This document shows positions 34,736 through 45,433 of a stretch of 64,000 nt of DNA, in pieces (position 1 is the first letter of the stretch; every line of letters begins with the position of its first letter). The position numbers and the translations under genes are program-made. The DNA is from Tillandsia leiboldiana (Eukaryota; Streptophyta; Magnoliopsida; Poales; Bromeliaceae), in assembly GCA_029204045.2 (NCBI GenBank), contig CM055073.1:23469740-23533739 (forward strand), given 5' to 3'. A model generated the notes under the pieces. That model was given only the letters and a program-made list of their open reading frames with translations. It was not told the DNA's origin and searched no databases.

Positions 34736-35684
34736 TGAAAAAATTGGCGAGGGATAACACGAACACACCTCGAAACCCTCTTGACACAATATCATAGAAA
34801 AAACCGGATCTTATGTATAGAAACGTGATGAAATGGATCGAGAAAACAAGGAAAAGAATGAAAAAGCAATAAAGAGAACAAAGCACACAAGAAATTTATG
34901 TAGTTCCGCCAACGATGTGTCAACCTATGTCCATTGCCAAAACCTCCTCAATGCACTCTTTGATTAATCCATGATACAATGAGTACATGGAGCAGAATTG
35001 CTTAGTAAGTGAAGCTCTAAGAAGCCAAAACTCCTTCTTTGAAGACTTTTTGGGTGTATTAGAGCGGAAAGATTAGGGTGAACTAGAGCAACAGCTGGTC
35101 CTTTTCCTTGGGGGTTGCTAAGGGGGTTCAATCCCCTTAGACCAAGTAGCTTAGTCTGGCGTTAGCCAATTCCCATTCCTCTTTGTTCTCCTAATTGATT
35201 GCGATTAAACTCGGCCCAATTTTTTTGGAGAGAGAGACTTTCACCAGTCTATTTGGCCTATGGGTGATATAGACTCCATCTTTTTAGATCCTGGTGGAAG
35301 AGAAGAAAACTTAGAGGCCTATGAATTCCACCTATGGCTCTCACATCTTCAAAACCTTTTCTTACTTTTCTTCTTTTTGATTATAAACAATGTTATTTAT
35401 TTTTTAATAAATAGAAAAATAAATAAAAATATTGATACATAAGATTCCTCAATTAGCAGTCGTAAGGCCTCTAAGTCTTCCAGGGAGTAAGTGGAAGTTA
35501 GCTTTTTCTTGCTTTATTCATATTTTGGTGGGATGTGAATCTGTCTGCCCAACAGATTTTTTGAGTGTCCGTGTTTATTTAGGCCTGAAACAGCTAGCAA
35601 CATGGCTCTATCTTATTGATATGTTGCAAAAAACTCCACGATTTATCTATAATCCGATATGATTATTATATTGATTTCTAGGGA
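34736..35684. other. Possible Copia LTR relic, then unassigned sequence
   Basis: The left boundary TGAAAAAATTGGCG next to the primer-like site suggests an LTR on the - strand continuing through about 35200. I could not find its other end or a second copy. The rest is AT-rich with no recognised content. Confidence 0.35.
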
Positions 35685-35745
35685 TACTTTTTCAGACCCA
35701 TTGTCGATACTAAGTAGCAGTCAAAATTTTGTATCTATTTTTCAT
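35685..35745 (+). pseudogene. Plastid ycf2-like fragment (nuclear plastid DNA)
   Basis: One frame reads DTFSDPLSILSSSQNFVSIF, which I recognise as a conserved stretch of plastid ycf2. Homology stops abruptly after about 60 bp, and the following sequence up to the Copia insertion is open but unrecognised. It is probably an old plastid-to-nucleus transfer broken into pieces. Confidence 0.5.
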
Positions 35746-35820
35746 GCCCCGTTAGGAAGTGAATCAGAAGGGCTTGCTCTCGAAGAAGCTTTGGAATATC
35801 AACAGTTAGGGTAATAAAAG

Positions 35821-36360
35821 TGTCGTTACATTTTATTAAATAAACTATTAAATAACTTGTATTCATGATGGAGTTGTAATTAACAATTCTCTTAACATAA
35901 AACTTATAACAAAAGGATGCAACACACTTCTTAAATGAAAGCTAAATCCTAACTTTTTAATTTTGAATTTAATTAAGTAGTAACCTTAAGACCTATGGTG
36001 CCTATATAAAGAGACCTATTCTACTCTTTTGTATATACCAACAATAAGATCAAAAAGCATTTTTAAAAAATTATACTAATTGAGAGAGAAAAACATCAAA
36101 GAAAAGGTGTTCTTTTTGGTGGAGCTTTGGGCTCATCTACTTGTGCAGAGTTGGTGAAGCCACACGACGAGGGTCGAGCCATTGTATCCTGGAGGGGACA
36201 AATCAGTGTTCTGCTGCATCGGTTCGAAGGCTTTGCCTATCGCAGAGGGCTTGAATCTCCTTAAAGAGAGCGAGATATCCGTGCTTCGGCTTGATCGACT
36301 CGTTCATACTTTTCATATATTTTTGTAGTCTAACCTCTATTTTGTGTATTTACACCAACA
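35821..36360 (+). repeat. 5' LTR of the Copia element (540 bp)
   Basis: TGTCGTTAC to TACACCAACA. TATA box CTATATAAAGAG near 36003-36014. Confidence 0.93.
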
Positions 36361-36381
36361 ATTTTAAGGAGAATTCAAAAG

Positions 36382-37312
36382 ATGGAGGCTACACATGAAA
36401 ATTCCAACGATACTACCGGGGATCTTAATAAGCCCTTCCGCTTCAAAGGAGCCCACTTCAAGAGGTGGAAAGGAAAAGTACTATTTTACCTCAATCTACT
36501 TAAAGTGGCATATGTCCTTACGGAAAAAAATTCAAAAAAGACTAACACCGACAATATGACGGAGGATGATCTTTTCGAGCACTACGAAAAAACTGAAAAA
36601 ATATGAGAAGGATGAGTATAACTATCGGTATTATCTTCTTAACTGCCTTTCAGACCAGTTTTATGATTATTATGAAAATACTTACTCATCTGCAAAGAAG
36701 ATTTGAAAGGCATTGCAGCTTAAGTATGATACAGAACAAGCCGGTGCAAAGAAGTACGTTGCTAGTCGCTTCTTTCGCTATCAAATGGTCGAAGGAAAAT
36801 TCGTGGTGGAACAAGTTCAAGATTTTCAGATGATCACCCATGAAGTTCAATCTGAAGGAGTTAAGTTCGGAGACAACTTGATCGTGCTAGGGATCATCGA
36901 CAAGTTACCACCATCATGGAGGGAATTCCAAAAGACCCTTCGACATAAACAAAAGGAGATGTCTCTCGAGACATTAATTGCATGCATTCGCATGGAAGAG
37001 AAGGCAAGAGGCCAAGATGCACTTGAAGCAAAAGAAAATGATGCTAGCGGCACTAAGGTAAACTTAGTATCATCTCATTCTTTACCTAATAACAATCATT
37101 CTAGAAATACATATTTGAAGCCTAAGAAGAAAATTGGAAAAAATAGTGGTAGACCTCAATTTAAGAAAACTTCAAATAACCAATGACCTCCTTCTCAAGA
37201 GAAAAATTCTATAGTTTGCTATCTCTGTGGCAAAAGTGGGCATATTGCTTGAATTTGCAAATTTCGAAAATGTAAAGCTTTACCTCAAGCTAACGTTACC
37301 GAGGAACCACTT
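36382..37312 (+). pseudogene. Copia gag
   Basis: ATG at 36382. The capsid start FRFKGAHFKRWKGKVLFYL is followed by a frameshift near 36595, after which the second frame continues through LPPSWREFQKTLRHKQKEMS to a zinc knuckle (CYLCGKSGHIA, stop, ICKFRKC) at about 37219-37275. TGA stops occur near 36704, 37184 and 37252; each is one transition from Trp or Arg codons. The frame after the shift is the pol frame, so gag-pol was once one ORF. Confidence 0.85.
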
Positions 37313-40300
37313 GTGGCAATGATTACAGACATATGCCTGGTTGAAAATGCTGAAGGATGGTGGGCAGACTCTGGTGCCAATAGGCATGTCTGTCATGATA
37401 AGACTTGGTTTAAAGTTTATACTCCCTATGAACAATCAAGAAGTATCATGCTTGGTGATTCACATACTTCTGAAGTTTTAGGGAGTGGTGAGGTTGAGTT
37501 AAAATTTTCTTCTGGAAAGGTGCTCATCTTAAAAGATGTGTTGTATACACCTTTGATTAGGAAGAACTTGATGTCAAGTTTTCTTCTTAATAAAGCTGGC
37601 TTTAAACAGACCATTGAGTCTGACCAGTATGTTATTTCCAAGAATGAAAAGTTTGTGGGTAAAGGTTATGCATGGGATGGAATGTTTAAATTAAACATTG
37701 AGAATAAAACATCATCTACTTCTGCTTATATGCTTTCTTCTGTGAATTTTTGGCATGCTCGTTTGTGTCATATTAATAGCAGATATGTTAACTTGATGAG
37801 TAGTTTAAGATTAATTCCCAGACTGAGTAGTGATTTTGACAAATGTGAAACATGTAGTAAGTCAAAAATCACTAAACGACCTCATAAGAGTGTTGATCGA
37901 AGTACCGAATTACTTGAGTTAATTCACAGTGATATTTGTGAATTTGAAGGTACTCTAACTCGTGGAGGAAATAGATATTTTATTACTTTTATAGATGATT
38001 TTTCTAAATATACTTATGTATATTTACTAAAAAATAAAAGTGATGCTTTTGACAGATTTAAAGATTTTCTCCATGAAGTAGAAAATCAATTCGGTAAAAG
38101 GATTAAAAGAATTAGAAGTGATCGAGGTCGTGAGTATGAATCTACGGGATTCAATTCTTTTGTTCAGTTTTTAGGAATTATCCATGAGACTACAGCTCCA
38201 TATTCGCCTGCTTCTAATGGAGTGGCTGAGAGAAAAAATAGAATAGCTATTGAGCTAACAAATGCTATGATAGTTGACACTGGTGTACCCTTAAATCTTT
38301 GGGGTGAAGCTATTTTAACTGCAAGTTATGTCTTGAATCGCGTGCCACATAAGAAGTCTAAAATGACACTTTTTGAGTTGTGGAAAGGGTATAAGCCAAA
38401 TTTGGGATATCTTAAAGTGTGGGGCTGTCTAGCTTATTTGAGGCTATCAGATCCTAAAAGACCCAAATTGGGTGTTAGAGCTGCCACTTGTATATTTCTT
38501 GGATTTGCCTTGAACAGTTCAGCCTATAGATTTTTAAACATTGAAAACAATGTGATTTTTGAATCAGGAGATGCTATTTTTCATGAAGATAAGTTTCCTT
38601 TAAAATCGAAAAATAGTGGGGGCCAAGAATTTAAAAGTGTTTCGAACAAACCAAACTCTTCTAACTCTCTTTCGCAAAACCAAGAACAATATGTTTTTGA
38701 ACCTAGAAAGAGTAAAAGAAATAGAATAGAAAAAGATTTTGGCCCTGATTATGTTATTCTTAATATTGAAGAAAACTCATTTTCTTTACAAGAAGTTTTA
38801 TTTCCAAATGACGCTATTTTTTGGAAAGAGGCTGTAACTGATGAGATGGAATCTCTAATTTCTAATAAAACTTGGAAATTAGTGGATTTACCTCCAGGCT
38901 GTACAACAATTGGTTGTAAATGGGTCCTCAGAAAGAAATTGAAACCGGATGGGAGTGTAGACAAGTATAAAGCGAGACTTGTCGCAAAAGGTTATAAACA
39001 AAAAGAAGATCTAGACTTCTTTGATACCTTTTCTCCGGTTACTAGAGTGACATCCATCAGAGTTCTCATTGCTATTGCAGCAATATATGATTTACATATT
39101 CATCAGATGGATGTAAAAACCGCCTTTCTGAATGGTGACCTAGATGAGGAAATTTATATGGACCAACCTGAGGGGTTCATAGAGCCTGGGCAAGAAAATA
39201 AAGTGTGCAAGCTAAATAAATCCCTTTATAGCTTAAAGCAGGCACCTAGGCAGTGGCATGAAAAATTTGATTCTTGCATGATTGAGAATGACTTTAAATC
39301 AAACGAGTGTGATAAGTGCATCTACTACAAAACTTTTGAAAAGTTGTATGTAGTTGTTAGCCTTTATGTGGATGATTTGCTAATTTTTGGCTCTAACTTA
39401 AATGTTATTAATGAGACAAAAATTATGCTAAATCATTATTTTGAAATGAAAGATCTTGGTGAGGCTAACTTCATTTTGGGTATGAAAATTACCAAAACAC
39501 CATATGGTATTTTTCTTGATCAGTCGCATTATGTTGAGAAAATTTTAAGAAAGTACAACTTTCTTAATTGCAAGCATGTGACTACACCTTTTGATTCAAA
39601 TGTTCACTTATTTTTCGTTAAAAGTGAAAATGAAATTTTAAATCAAAAGGAATATGCTAGTATGATTGGAAGCTTGCGGTTTGCGACTGATTGCACTAGA
39701 CCTGATATTGCATATGCAGTAGGGATACTTAGTAGATTTACAAGCAAGCCGGGTACAGAGCATTGGCATGCCATGGAACGTGTGATGAGATATCTCATTG
39801 GTACCAAAACTTATGGCTTGTTTTATGGAAAGTATCCTGCTGTAATTGAGGGTTATAGTGATGCTGATTGGAATACCTTATCAGGTGATTCTCTCTCTAC
39901 CACTGGTTATATTTTTACTTTAGCAGGTAGTGCTATATGTTGGAAATCTAAAAAGCAAACTATCATTACTAATTCAACCATGGAAGCCGAGCTTATTGCT
40001 TTGGCTTCAGCTAGCGAAGAAGCTAGTTGGTTGAGAGACTTATTGTCTGAGATTCCATTTCTGGAGAAATCAGTTCCATCTGTGTTGATACACTGTGAAA
40101 GCACCGCTGCTATTGGTAGAGTAAGAAATCGTTATTATAACGGTAAATCCAGATCCGTGAGAAGAAAACACAGTACTGTGAGATCATATATGAACAATGG
40201 TATTATCAATGTAGATTATATAAAATCTACTGATAATCTAGCAGATCCATTAACCAAGGTCTTGGGAAGAGAAAAGATTTGGAGTATATCGAGGGGGATA

Positions 40301-40324
40301 GGGTTAAAGCTCATAATATCATGA
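37313..40324 (+). CDS. Copia pol polyprotein (protease, integrase, RT, RNase H)
   Basis: A 1003-codon open frame, counted from a GTG at 37313 because the natural gag-pol fusion is broken upstream. The protease motif WWADSGANRH is at residues 16-25. The integrase zinc module (HARLCHINSRY, then CETCSKSK) is near 149-182, followed by DDE-type integrase with SDRGREYES and SNGVAERKNR. RT includes MDVKTAFLNGDLDEEIYMDQ and LYVDDLLIFG (catalytic Asp pair about 687-688). RNase H includes YSDADWN and MEAELIALASA. All catalytic motifs are retained and there is no internal stop, which is notable because gag is broken. Encoded enzymes would copy and integrate the element via cytoplasmic particles if Gag were supplied in trans. 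Confidence 0.92.
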   Translation: MAMITDICLVENAEGWWADSGANRHVCHDKTWFKVYTPYEQSRSIMLGDSHTSEVLGSGEVELKFSSGKVLILKDVLYTPLIRKNLMSSFLLNKAGFKQTIESDQYVISKNEKFVGKGYAWDGMFKLNIENKTSSTSAYMLSSVNFWHARLCHINSRYVNLMSSLRLIPRLSSDFDKCETCSKSKITKRPHKSVDRSTELLELIHSDICEFEGTLTRGGNRYFITFIDDFSKYTYVYLLKNKSDAFDRFKDFLHEVENQFGKRIKRIRSDRGREYESTGFNSFVQFLGIIHETTAPYSPASNGVAERKNRIAIELTNAMIVDTGVPLNLWGEAILTASYVLNRVPHKKSKMTLFELWKGYKPNLGYLKVWGCLAYLRLSDPKRPKLGVRAATCIFLGFALNSSAYRFLNIENNVIFESGDAIFHEDKFPLKSKNSGGQEFKSVSNKPNSSNSLSQNQEQYVFEPRKSKRNRIEKDFGPDYVILNIEENSFSLQEVLFPNDAIFWKEAVTDEMESLISNKTWKLVDLPPGCTTIGCKWVLRKKLKPDGSVDKYKARLVAKGYKQKEDLDFFDTFSPVTRVTSIRVLIAIAAIYDLHIHQMDVKTAFLNGDLDEEIYMDQPEGFIEPGQENKVCKLNKSLYSLKQAPRQWHEKFDSCMIENDFKSNECDKCIYYKTFEKLYVVVSLYVDDLLIFGSNLNVINETKIMLNHYFEMKDLGEANFILGMKITKTPYGIFLDQSHYVEKILRKYNFLNCKHVTTPFDSNVHLFFVKSENEILNQKEYASMIGSLRFATDCTRPDIAYAVGILSRFTSKPGTEHWHAMERVMRYLIGTKTYGLFYGKYPAVIEGYSDADWNTLSGDSLSTTGYIFTLAGSAICWKSKKQTIITNSTMEAELIALASASEEASWLRDLLSEIPFLEKSVPSVLIHCESTAAIGRVRNRYYNGKSRSVRRKHSTVRSYMNNGIINVDYIKSTDNLADPLTKVLGREKIWSISRGIGLKLIIS

Positions 40325-40891
40325 ACCATGTATGAGGATACCCAACCTGATGATCAGAGATCCTGAAAGTCGGGTTCAATGGGAAAAACGAATCATATGG
40401 TGGTCGTAAAGAATGCACAACATATAGATCTACGTGATCTAATATTTACATATCCCTATAATGTAAGTGCATTTATCCTGTAATGAAATGAGGGTTGAGT
40501 TATTACACCCTTAATGAAGTCTGTGGCTCTTGTGAGCAGGGTGTCAGAATTACAGGAGCACCCTTGACGAATTTCACCTATGTGAGCATGAAAGTGGGGC
40601 CGCTTCCTATGAGAATGGGTTTTTTCTCAAAAATGCTCATGAAAATCAGGATAAGCACAAGGCCGTAACGTGCTAGCTAGTAAAGCTCATGTCAACACCT
40701 GGATTGTTATATGTGAGCAGTCACACTCTATTTCCCTTAAGCAGTCAAAGTTCAAGTCTGAGACCACTCTAGCTCTGGAGTAGAGATCATTGTTTCACTA
40801 AGTGAAGGTTCAATGCAGAGCACACCTTCTTTATGTATAATGATCCCTCTTTGACCGTCAAACTCTCTTAATAATAAAATGAGTGGGGGAA

Positions 40892-41417
40892 TGTTGTTAT
40901 ATTTTATTAAATAAACTATTAAATAACTTGTATTCATGATGGAGTAGCAATTAACAATTCTCTTAACATAAAACTTATAACAAAAGGATGCAACACACTT
41001 CTTAAATGAAAGCTAACTCCTAACTTTTTAATTTTGAATTTAATAAAGTAGTAACCTTAAGACCTATGGTGCCTATATAAAGAGACATATTCTACTCTCT
41101 TGTATATACCAACAATAAGATAAAAAATTATACTAATTGAGAGAGAAAAACATCAAAGAAAAGGTGTTCTTTTTGGTGGAGTTTTGGGCTCATCTACTTG
41201 TGCAGAGTTGGTGAAGCCACACGACGAGGGTCGAGCCGTTGTATCCTGGAGGGGACAAGTCAGTGTTCTGCTGCATCGGTTCGAAGGCTTTGCCTATCGC
41301 AGAGGGCTTGAATCTCCTTAAAGAGAGCGAGATATCCGTGCTTCGGCTTGATCGACTCGTTGATACTTTTCATATATTTTTGTAGTCTAATCTCTATTTT
41401 GTGTATTTACACCAACA
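40892..41417 (+). repeat. 3' LTR of the Copia element (526 bp)
   Basis: TGTTGTTATATTTT to TACACCAACA. TATA box near 41070-41081. It lacks 14 bp present in the 5' LTR near 36055. Confidence 0.93.
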
Positions 41418-41422
41418 AAAAG

Positions 41423-43817
41423 CTCTTGGTAAAGGAAGTGTGGATGAACCAAGGAGTGAAAGTGAAGATCTTACCCTTTTCTAGAATGTCGATATGAAAG
41501 CCAAAAGGACTCTTTTATAGTGGAAAAAAAGTTTATTATATTTTGATCGCCTTCTTTTTTCTTCCTATCGGAGTTATTTCACAAAGTGCGCTTCCGTCCC
41601 CAGAAAGGTACAACTATTGTATTCTTTTCTTTCTATGTGTAGGTGTTTTAATTTCTTGTTGGACGATTCAAAACTCGAATTTCACCTTCCTCGGTCTAGA
41701 ATTAACCCACCGGGTCGTCCTCAGGCAAACAAAATAGCCTGGGATCTGTTTATTGCGTCCTTTCACAAATTACCAATGCTCGATGAAGATGGGAGAGATT
41801 GGTCAGCGTTAGTGGGGGTCCAACTCGTGTATCAACGTATAAGAATATTCCTCTTCCAACTCCCTCTTCGCGTATCGAATGCTGCCGCAATGGATGGTCC
41901 AAAGAATTATGTTGTAGTGAGTGACCTACTAGTCGTAGGGCACGAGCGATATAAGAAGTGAGGGAGAAGCCCATAGCTCAGTTCAGTACTGCTTTACTCA
42001 AAATCAAAGTGGCGAAATTAAGTCACCACGAAGGAAACCATGTCCAACTGATTCGCTCAAGAAAGGCTCCAGAAGATGTTAATCGGTTGCGAGATACTTT
42101 CTCAGGGCTCTCCCACATATTTCCCTCTCAATAAGAATTTTTCACAATTAAAGTTCTAAACCCTGAAACATGGATTATAAGGTTTTAGACCCCAAAACCA
42201 CAAACTAGAAAATAAAAAATTACCTCCATCCATCTGTGCCTTGTGATTCACTTCTAATCATCAATCTTTGTTTAAAATTCCTTTCTAAGATGTTCCTGAT
42301 CCAACCCTAAACTTGAACCATGAGATTAGACCAATTTGGAGTCGAAATTAACTAATTTGACATGTCCGCTGCAGCTTCTGGTCCCGTAACCTGAATAATA
42401 GGTTCTGTAATATGGCTTAGCTAGTTCCGGAACCTGATTAACTAATTTGGAAACATGATTTAACCGACCAAACATCTTTGGGTTATGCGGAACCTAGTCC
42501 CAGATTCCGGAACATGACTCAGGTTCTGGAACCTGATAATTAAGCTAGTTTCGGAACATAACATCCATAAACTTGTAATTCCGACATTTGATTATAAAAT
42601 CAACTCTGACTGTGACTTCACCTTGATGATCTAACATATAGTTTGGCGCATCAATTGAGACAAATTAAAGCACAATTTTGACAAATAGTTCAATGGTCTT
42701 TGTCATTAGGGATGGAACTATTATTAGACTAAGCTTTTTAGAAAATCTCCAGAGACGTAGAAGTTTTTTTAAAAAAAAACCAATCATGTAGGGGATTTTG
42801 AACAAAATCACATTCCATCATGACTATTGTTTATCAAAACTGTTTATTTATCTAGAGATATCCCAAATAAAATTGTATAGATACCCCCTCAAATAAACCA
42901 TTCTGAAAATGACTTATTATTATTTTTTTTTTTAGTTGACATGCATGCACCTCTTTAATTTTCTATTTTTATATTTGATTTTTTATGGTTAAGTTAAAAC
43001 TCTTTGATAAATTTTATACTCAAATGATTCTTAGCAATTAATTAATGCTGTGTTATTTGCTACAAAGCAGTTTAAATAATAAATTTGATGAAATTATCAA
43101 TCAGGGAAAACATCTCATTTAGCGGGATCCATATATATTTTTTTCTTATAATATAACTTTCTGTCGCGGACGGATCGGTTTGCGGGATCACATAGTGGTC
43201 CCCGGAGGTTCCTCCAGGGACCTTGCGCTGACGGACCGGTCCCTAAACCCCAACCTCTCAGGGTTTGCGGGGAGGGTCCAGACTCTTCTTCAGGGTCCGG
43301 TCTCTCCACAGCCAAGGGCCGGTCCTTCCGATCAAGGCCCAGACCCTGAGCCTTTTGTGGCTCCTTTTTGTATAGTCGCAAAATTTTAAATTTTGCTCCT
43401 TGGGGATCTAACTCTGTTTTAACTGTTTCGAAATCTTCAGAACACAACTTGGACTTGTCCATAATCGCCTCTTAACTGTTTCTTGCCCTATTGGTTAGAG
43501 TTCAATATTTTTTAATCCCATTTTCGTGCCAAACCAGCGCTGAAACCCTCCAACTAGCTTGTAACTTTATTAGGATCATAGGAACGGTCCTCAAAGCTAT
43601 TTTTCACCTGCTCCACCATTTGCAGAAATTCAAATCATTACAAAATTTGATTAAATTATCAATCTATCGGGTAAAACATCTAATTTATTTAGCTAAAAAA
43701 CATCTAATTTATTTAGCTAAAAAACATCAATTCTAGAAATTTAAAAGCTAAGAGGACTCAATTGAAATTCATGAGTCAGGAGTCTATTTCAGAATAGCCA
43801 TATAGTTGAAGGGTTCT

Positions 43818-43819
<2 letters not shown>
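41423..43819. other. Unassigned intron sequence
   Basis: An open frame at 41617-41961 has no recognised domain. At 42360-42560, variants of TTCCGGAACCTGATTAACTA recur loosely. A GC-rich island occurs at about 43165-43370. A 24-bp tandem repeat (ACATCTAATTTATTTAGCTA) lies at about 43677-43728. Nothing else is supported. Confidence 0.4.
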
Positions 43820-43856
<37 letters not shown>

Positions 43857-44023
43857 AAAATGCTACTTGTACACCCGTAAGGGGTGTACATCTCACACCC
43901 CCACCCATCTAAGGGTGGGGGTGTGATGAGGGGTCACTTGATGTGACCCGTAAAAAATATCGCCACCATTAAAGAGGTGGAGATGTAAGATGTACACCCC
44001 TTCGGGGTGTACATGTAGCATTG

Positions 44024-44092
<69 letters not shown>
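43820..44092. repeat. (TA)n microsatellite split by a MITE
   Basis: Alternating TA at 43820-43854 and 44027-44092. The MITE at 43855-44026 lies between. Confidence 0.95.
43855..44026. mobile_element. MITE copy 2 (172 bp)
   Basis: Same length and ends as copy 1 (7632), about 93-95 percent identical by eye. It was inserted in a TA run, so the presumed 9-bp duplication ATATATATA cannot be told from the microsatellite. All three hairpins are preserved. Confidence 0.88.
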
Positions 44093-44095
<3 letters not shown>

Positions 44096-44240
44096 CTTTT
44101 CTTATATTATAGATAAATGCTAGATGTACACTTTGTGCCAGTTTAGTAAACTTAGTCCACCTAAAGTGAAATTCAAATTATGTGGCTAACCTGCTGATCT
44201 TATTTGGTGTCACTTTCATTTTTTTTCCAATAAAAATTAT

Positions 44241-44461
44241 TTTATTTTATTTTATTTTTATTTTTTTTGAAAAAAGGCAGCATGCTACCGCTTCATTCAA
44301 AAGGGGATTGAATTTAGCTACAAATCAGAGACAACCAAGCCTCGGAACCAAAGAAAGGAGAAAGCAAAGAAAGGAAAGTAAAAAAAGAAGTAACACTAAT
44401 AATAGGAAAGAGAGGTAAAAGGAAAAGAGCCGAAATAGACCCGAGGCCTAGATCCAATAGA
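44241..44461 (-). mobile_element. Short non-LTR retroposon (SINE or truncated LINE)
   Basis: Flanked by a perfect 15-bp duplication TCCAATAAAAATTAT (44226-44240 and 44462-44476). The left end is a T-rich run (TTTTATTTTATTTTATTTTT), that is, an A-rich tail on the - strand. A long variable-length target duplication and A-rich tail are the marks of target-primed reverse transcription. The 221-bp body has no recognised domain, and I could not see tRNA-like promoter boxes. Confidence 0.78.
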
Positions 44462-44476
44462 TCCAATAAAAATTAT

Positions 44477-44866
44477 ATTATTGAATGTTCTAATAGACAA
44501 ATTTTCTTATTTATAAATTTGTTGTTTATTTGGTTAGATTATGATATATCTTGATCAAATGCAAAACATCATTTAAACAAAATAAACAAGTAAATATAAA
44601 GTTTCTACTTTGATTTTATTTCTGTTTTGAAACAAAATATTTAATTACATACATTGTAGCAATAATTGTAAGCTCCAAAAGCCATTTAAGGGCATGAAGT
44701 TTGAGTTTTTTTTTTTTTTTTTCCTTTTTATTAAAAAAAAAGTGATATTAGATGTGACATAAATTTTTTTACTATATTTTCGGTTCCTCTCAATAAAATA
44801 TCCTGGCTTCATCCATGATTGTCATTAATCTACTAATAGCACGTACATTTATATATTTCGTTACAG
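44477..44866. other. AT-rich end of the giant intron
   Basis: Long A and T runs. Ends ATATATTTCGTTACAG, a good 3' splice site. Confidence 0.6.
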
Positions 44867-45112
44867 ATTCCATTTTACGTTGCTACGAAAATGATCTCAA
44901 CGAAGGAAACTTCGCTCCTCGTACCAGCACCTGATCAGTTTGCTGCTGCTGCTGTGCGCTGGATAGGCTACGAGTCGATATGCACTCCTTACTGGCCTCA
45001 CGCCATGCAATGGTTTTTCGCCTCCTTATTTCCAGATTTCATTCTTAATGCATGGCGCCTGCATGTGGGAATTCGTAAGAGAAAGGAATCGATAGCGCTT
45101 CTCAACAGTTAA
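44867..45112 (+). CDS. KCR: Terminal exon of the KCR-like gene
   Basis: Begins on a whole codon after TTACAG and encodes 81 residues to TAA. IPFYVATKM corresponds to the VPLYVATKM block directly after DVQCQ in plant KCR proteins. AAAVRWIGYES and CTPYWPHAMQWFFASLFP match the conserved C-terminal region, with a hydrophobic stretch and then a basic tail. There is no frameshift or premature stop. The last residues (KESIALLNS) lack the lysine-rich ER-retrieval type ending seen in better-known members, so location or stability may differ. Upstream exons encoding the NAD(P)-binding fold and active site are not in view, so a truncated paralogue or pseudogene is possible. Confidence 0.87.
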   Translation: MPFYVATKMISTKETSLLVPAPDQFAAAAVRWIGYESICTPYWPHAMQWFFASLFPDFILNAWRLHVGIRKRKESIALLNS

Positions 45113-45137
45113 GGCTTTCTTAATATGAAAAATCGAC

Positions 45138-45183
45138 ACAGTAGATATATCGTATCTACTGTAATAATATATTATGTAATAAA
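45138..45183 (+). terminator. 3' hairpin and candidate poly(A) signal after KCR
   Basis: A perfect 10-bp inverted repeat ACAGTAGATA/TATCTACTGT (45138-45147, 45153-45162) and AATAAA at 45178-45183, 66 bases past the stop codon. The hairpin role is unknown; AATAAA is a motif match. Confidence 0.45.
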
Positions 45184-45433
45184 GCGTAATTATATTATGT
45201 AATCGACCACTGGAGAACCAAAGTACCCACTGCTGTTCATATCTTCCTGTGTCTAGCACTCAACAACAAACTTCTTACTTCCGATAATTTAATAAAGCGG
45301 GAACTGGTCTTATCCGCCGGTCGTATGAAACTGCCTCGCATCTTTTCTACATCTGTTTATTCTCTACTGTTATCTGGAAATTGCTAAATTGCTGCAGCCT
45401 AGCTTAGATATTTCAAACTCTAAGAGCAATATT

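Larger units (their letters stand above)
35821..41417 (+). mobile_element. Complete Ty1/Copia element (5.6 kb)
   Basis: LTRs 35821-36360 and 40892-41417, with perfect target duplication AAAAG (35816-35820 and 41418-41422). The purine tract AAAATGAGTGGGGGAA precedes the 3' LTR. Gag and pol are on + in the order gag, protease, integrase, RT, RNase H. About 13 substitutions plus a 14-bp indel separate the LTRs, so insertion was fairly recent but older than that of the Tekay element. No standard TGGTATCAGAG primer site follows the 5' LTR. It lies in sense orientation within the KCR intron. Confidence 0.93.
7596..44866 (+). other. 37.3-kb intron of the KCR-like gene, filled with transposons
   Basis: The donor is GTTTGCC after CCAG and the acceptor is TTGTTACAG before ATTCC. 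The exon pair is phase-compatible and the two peptide ends are adjacent in known KCR proteins. The intron contains two MITE copies, a rearranged Gypsy remnant, a nested Tat/Tekay complex, a TRIM, Copia sequences and a retroposon. Introns this large are uncommon in plants with small genomes but known in transposon-rich ones. If the gene is dead, the word intron is historical only. Confidence 0.75.

Noticed and set aside
43165..43462. GC-rich island with open frames on both strands as a gene
   Set aside because: No domain, no consistent frame with flanks, and no splice context. Left as unassigned.
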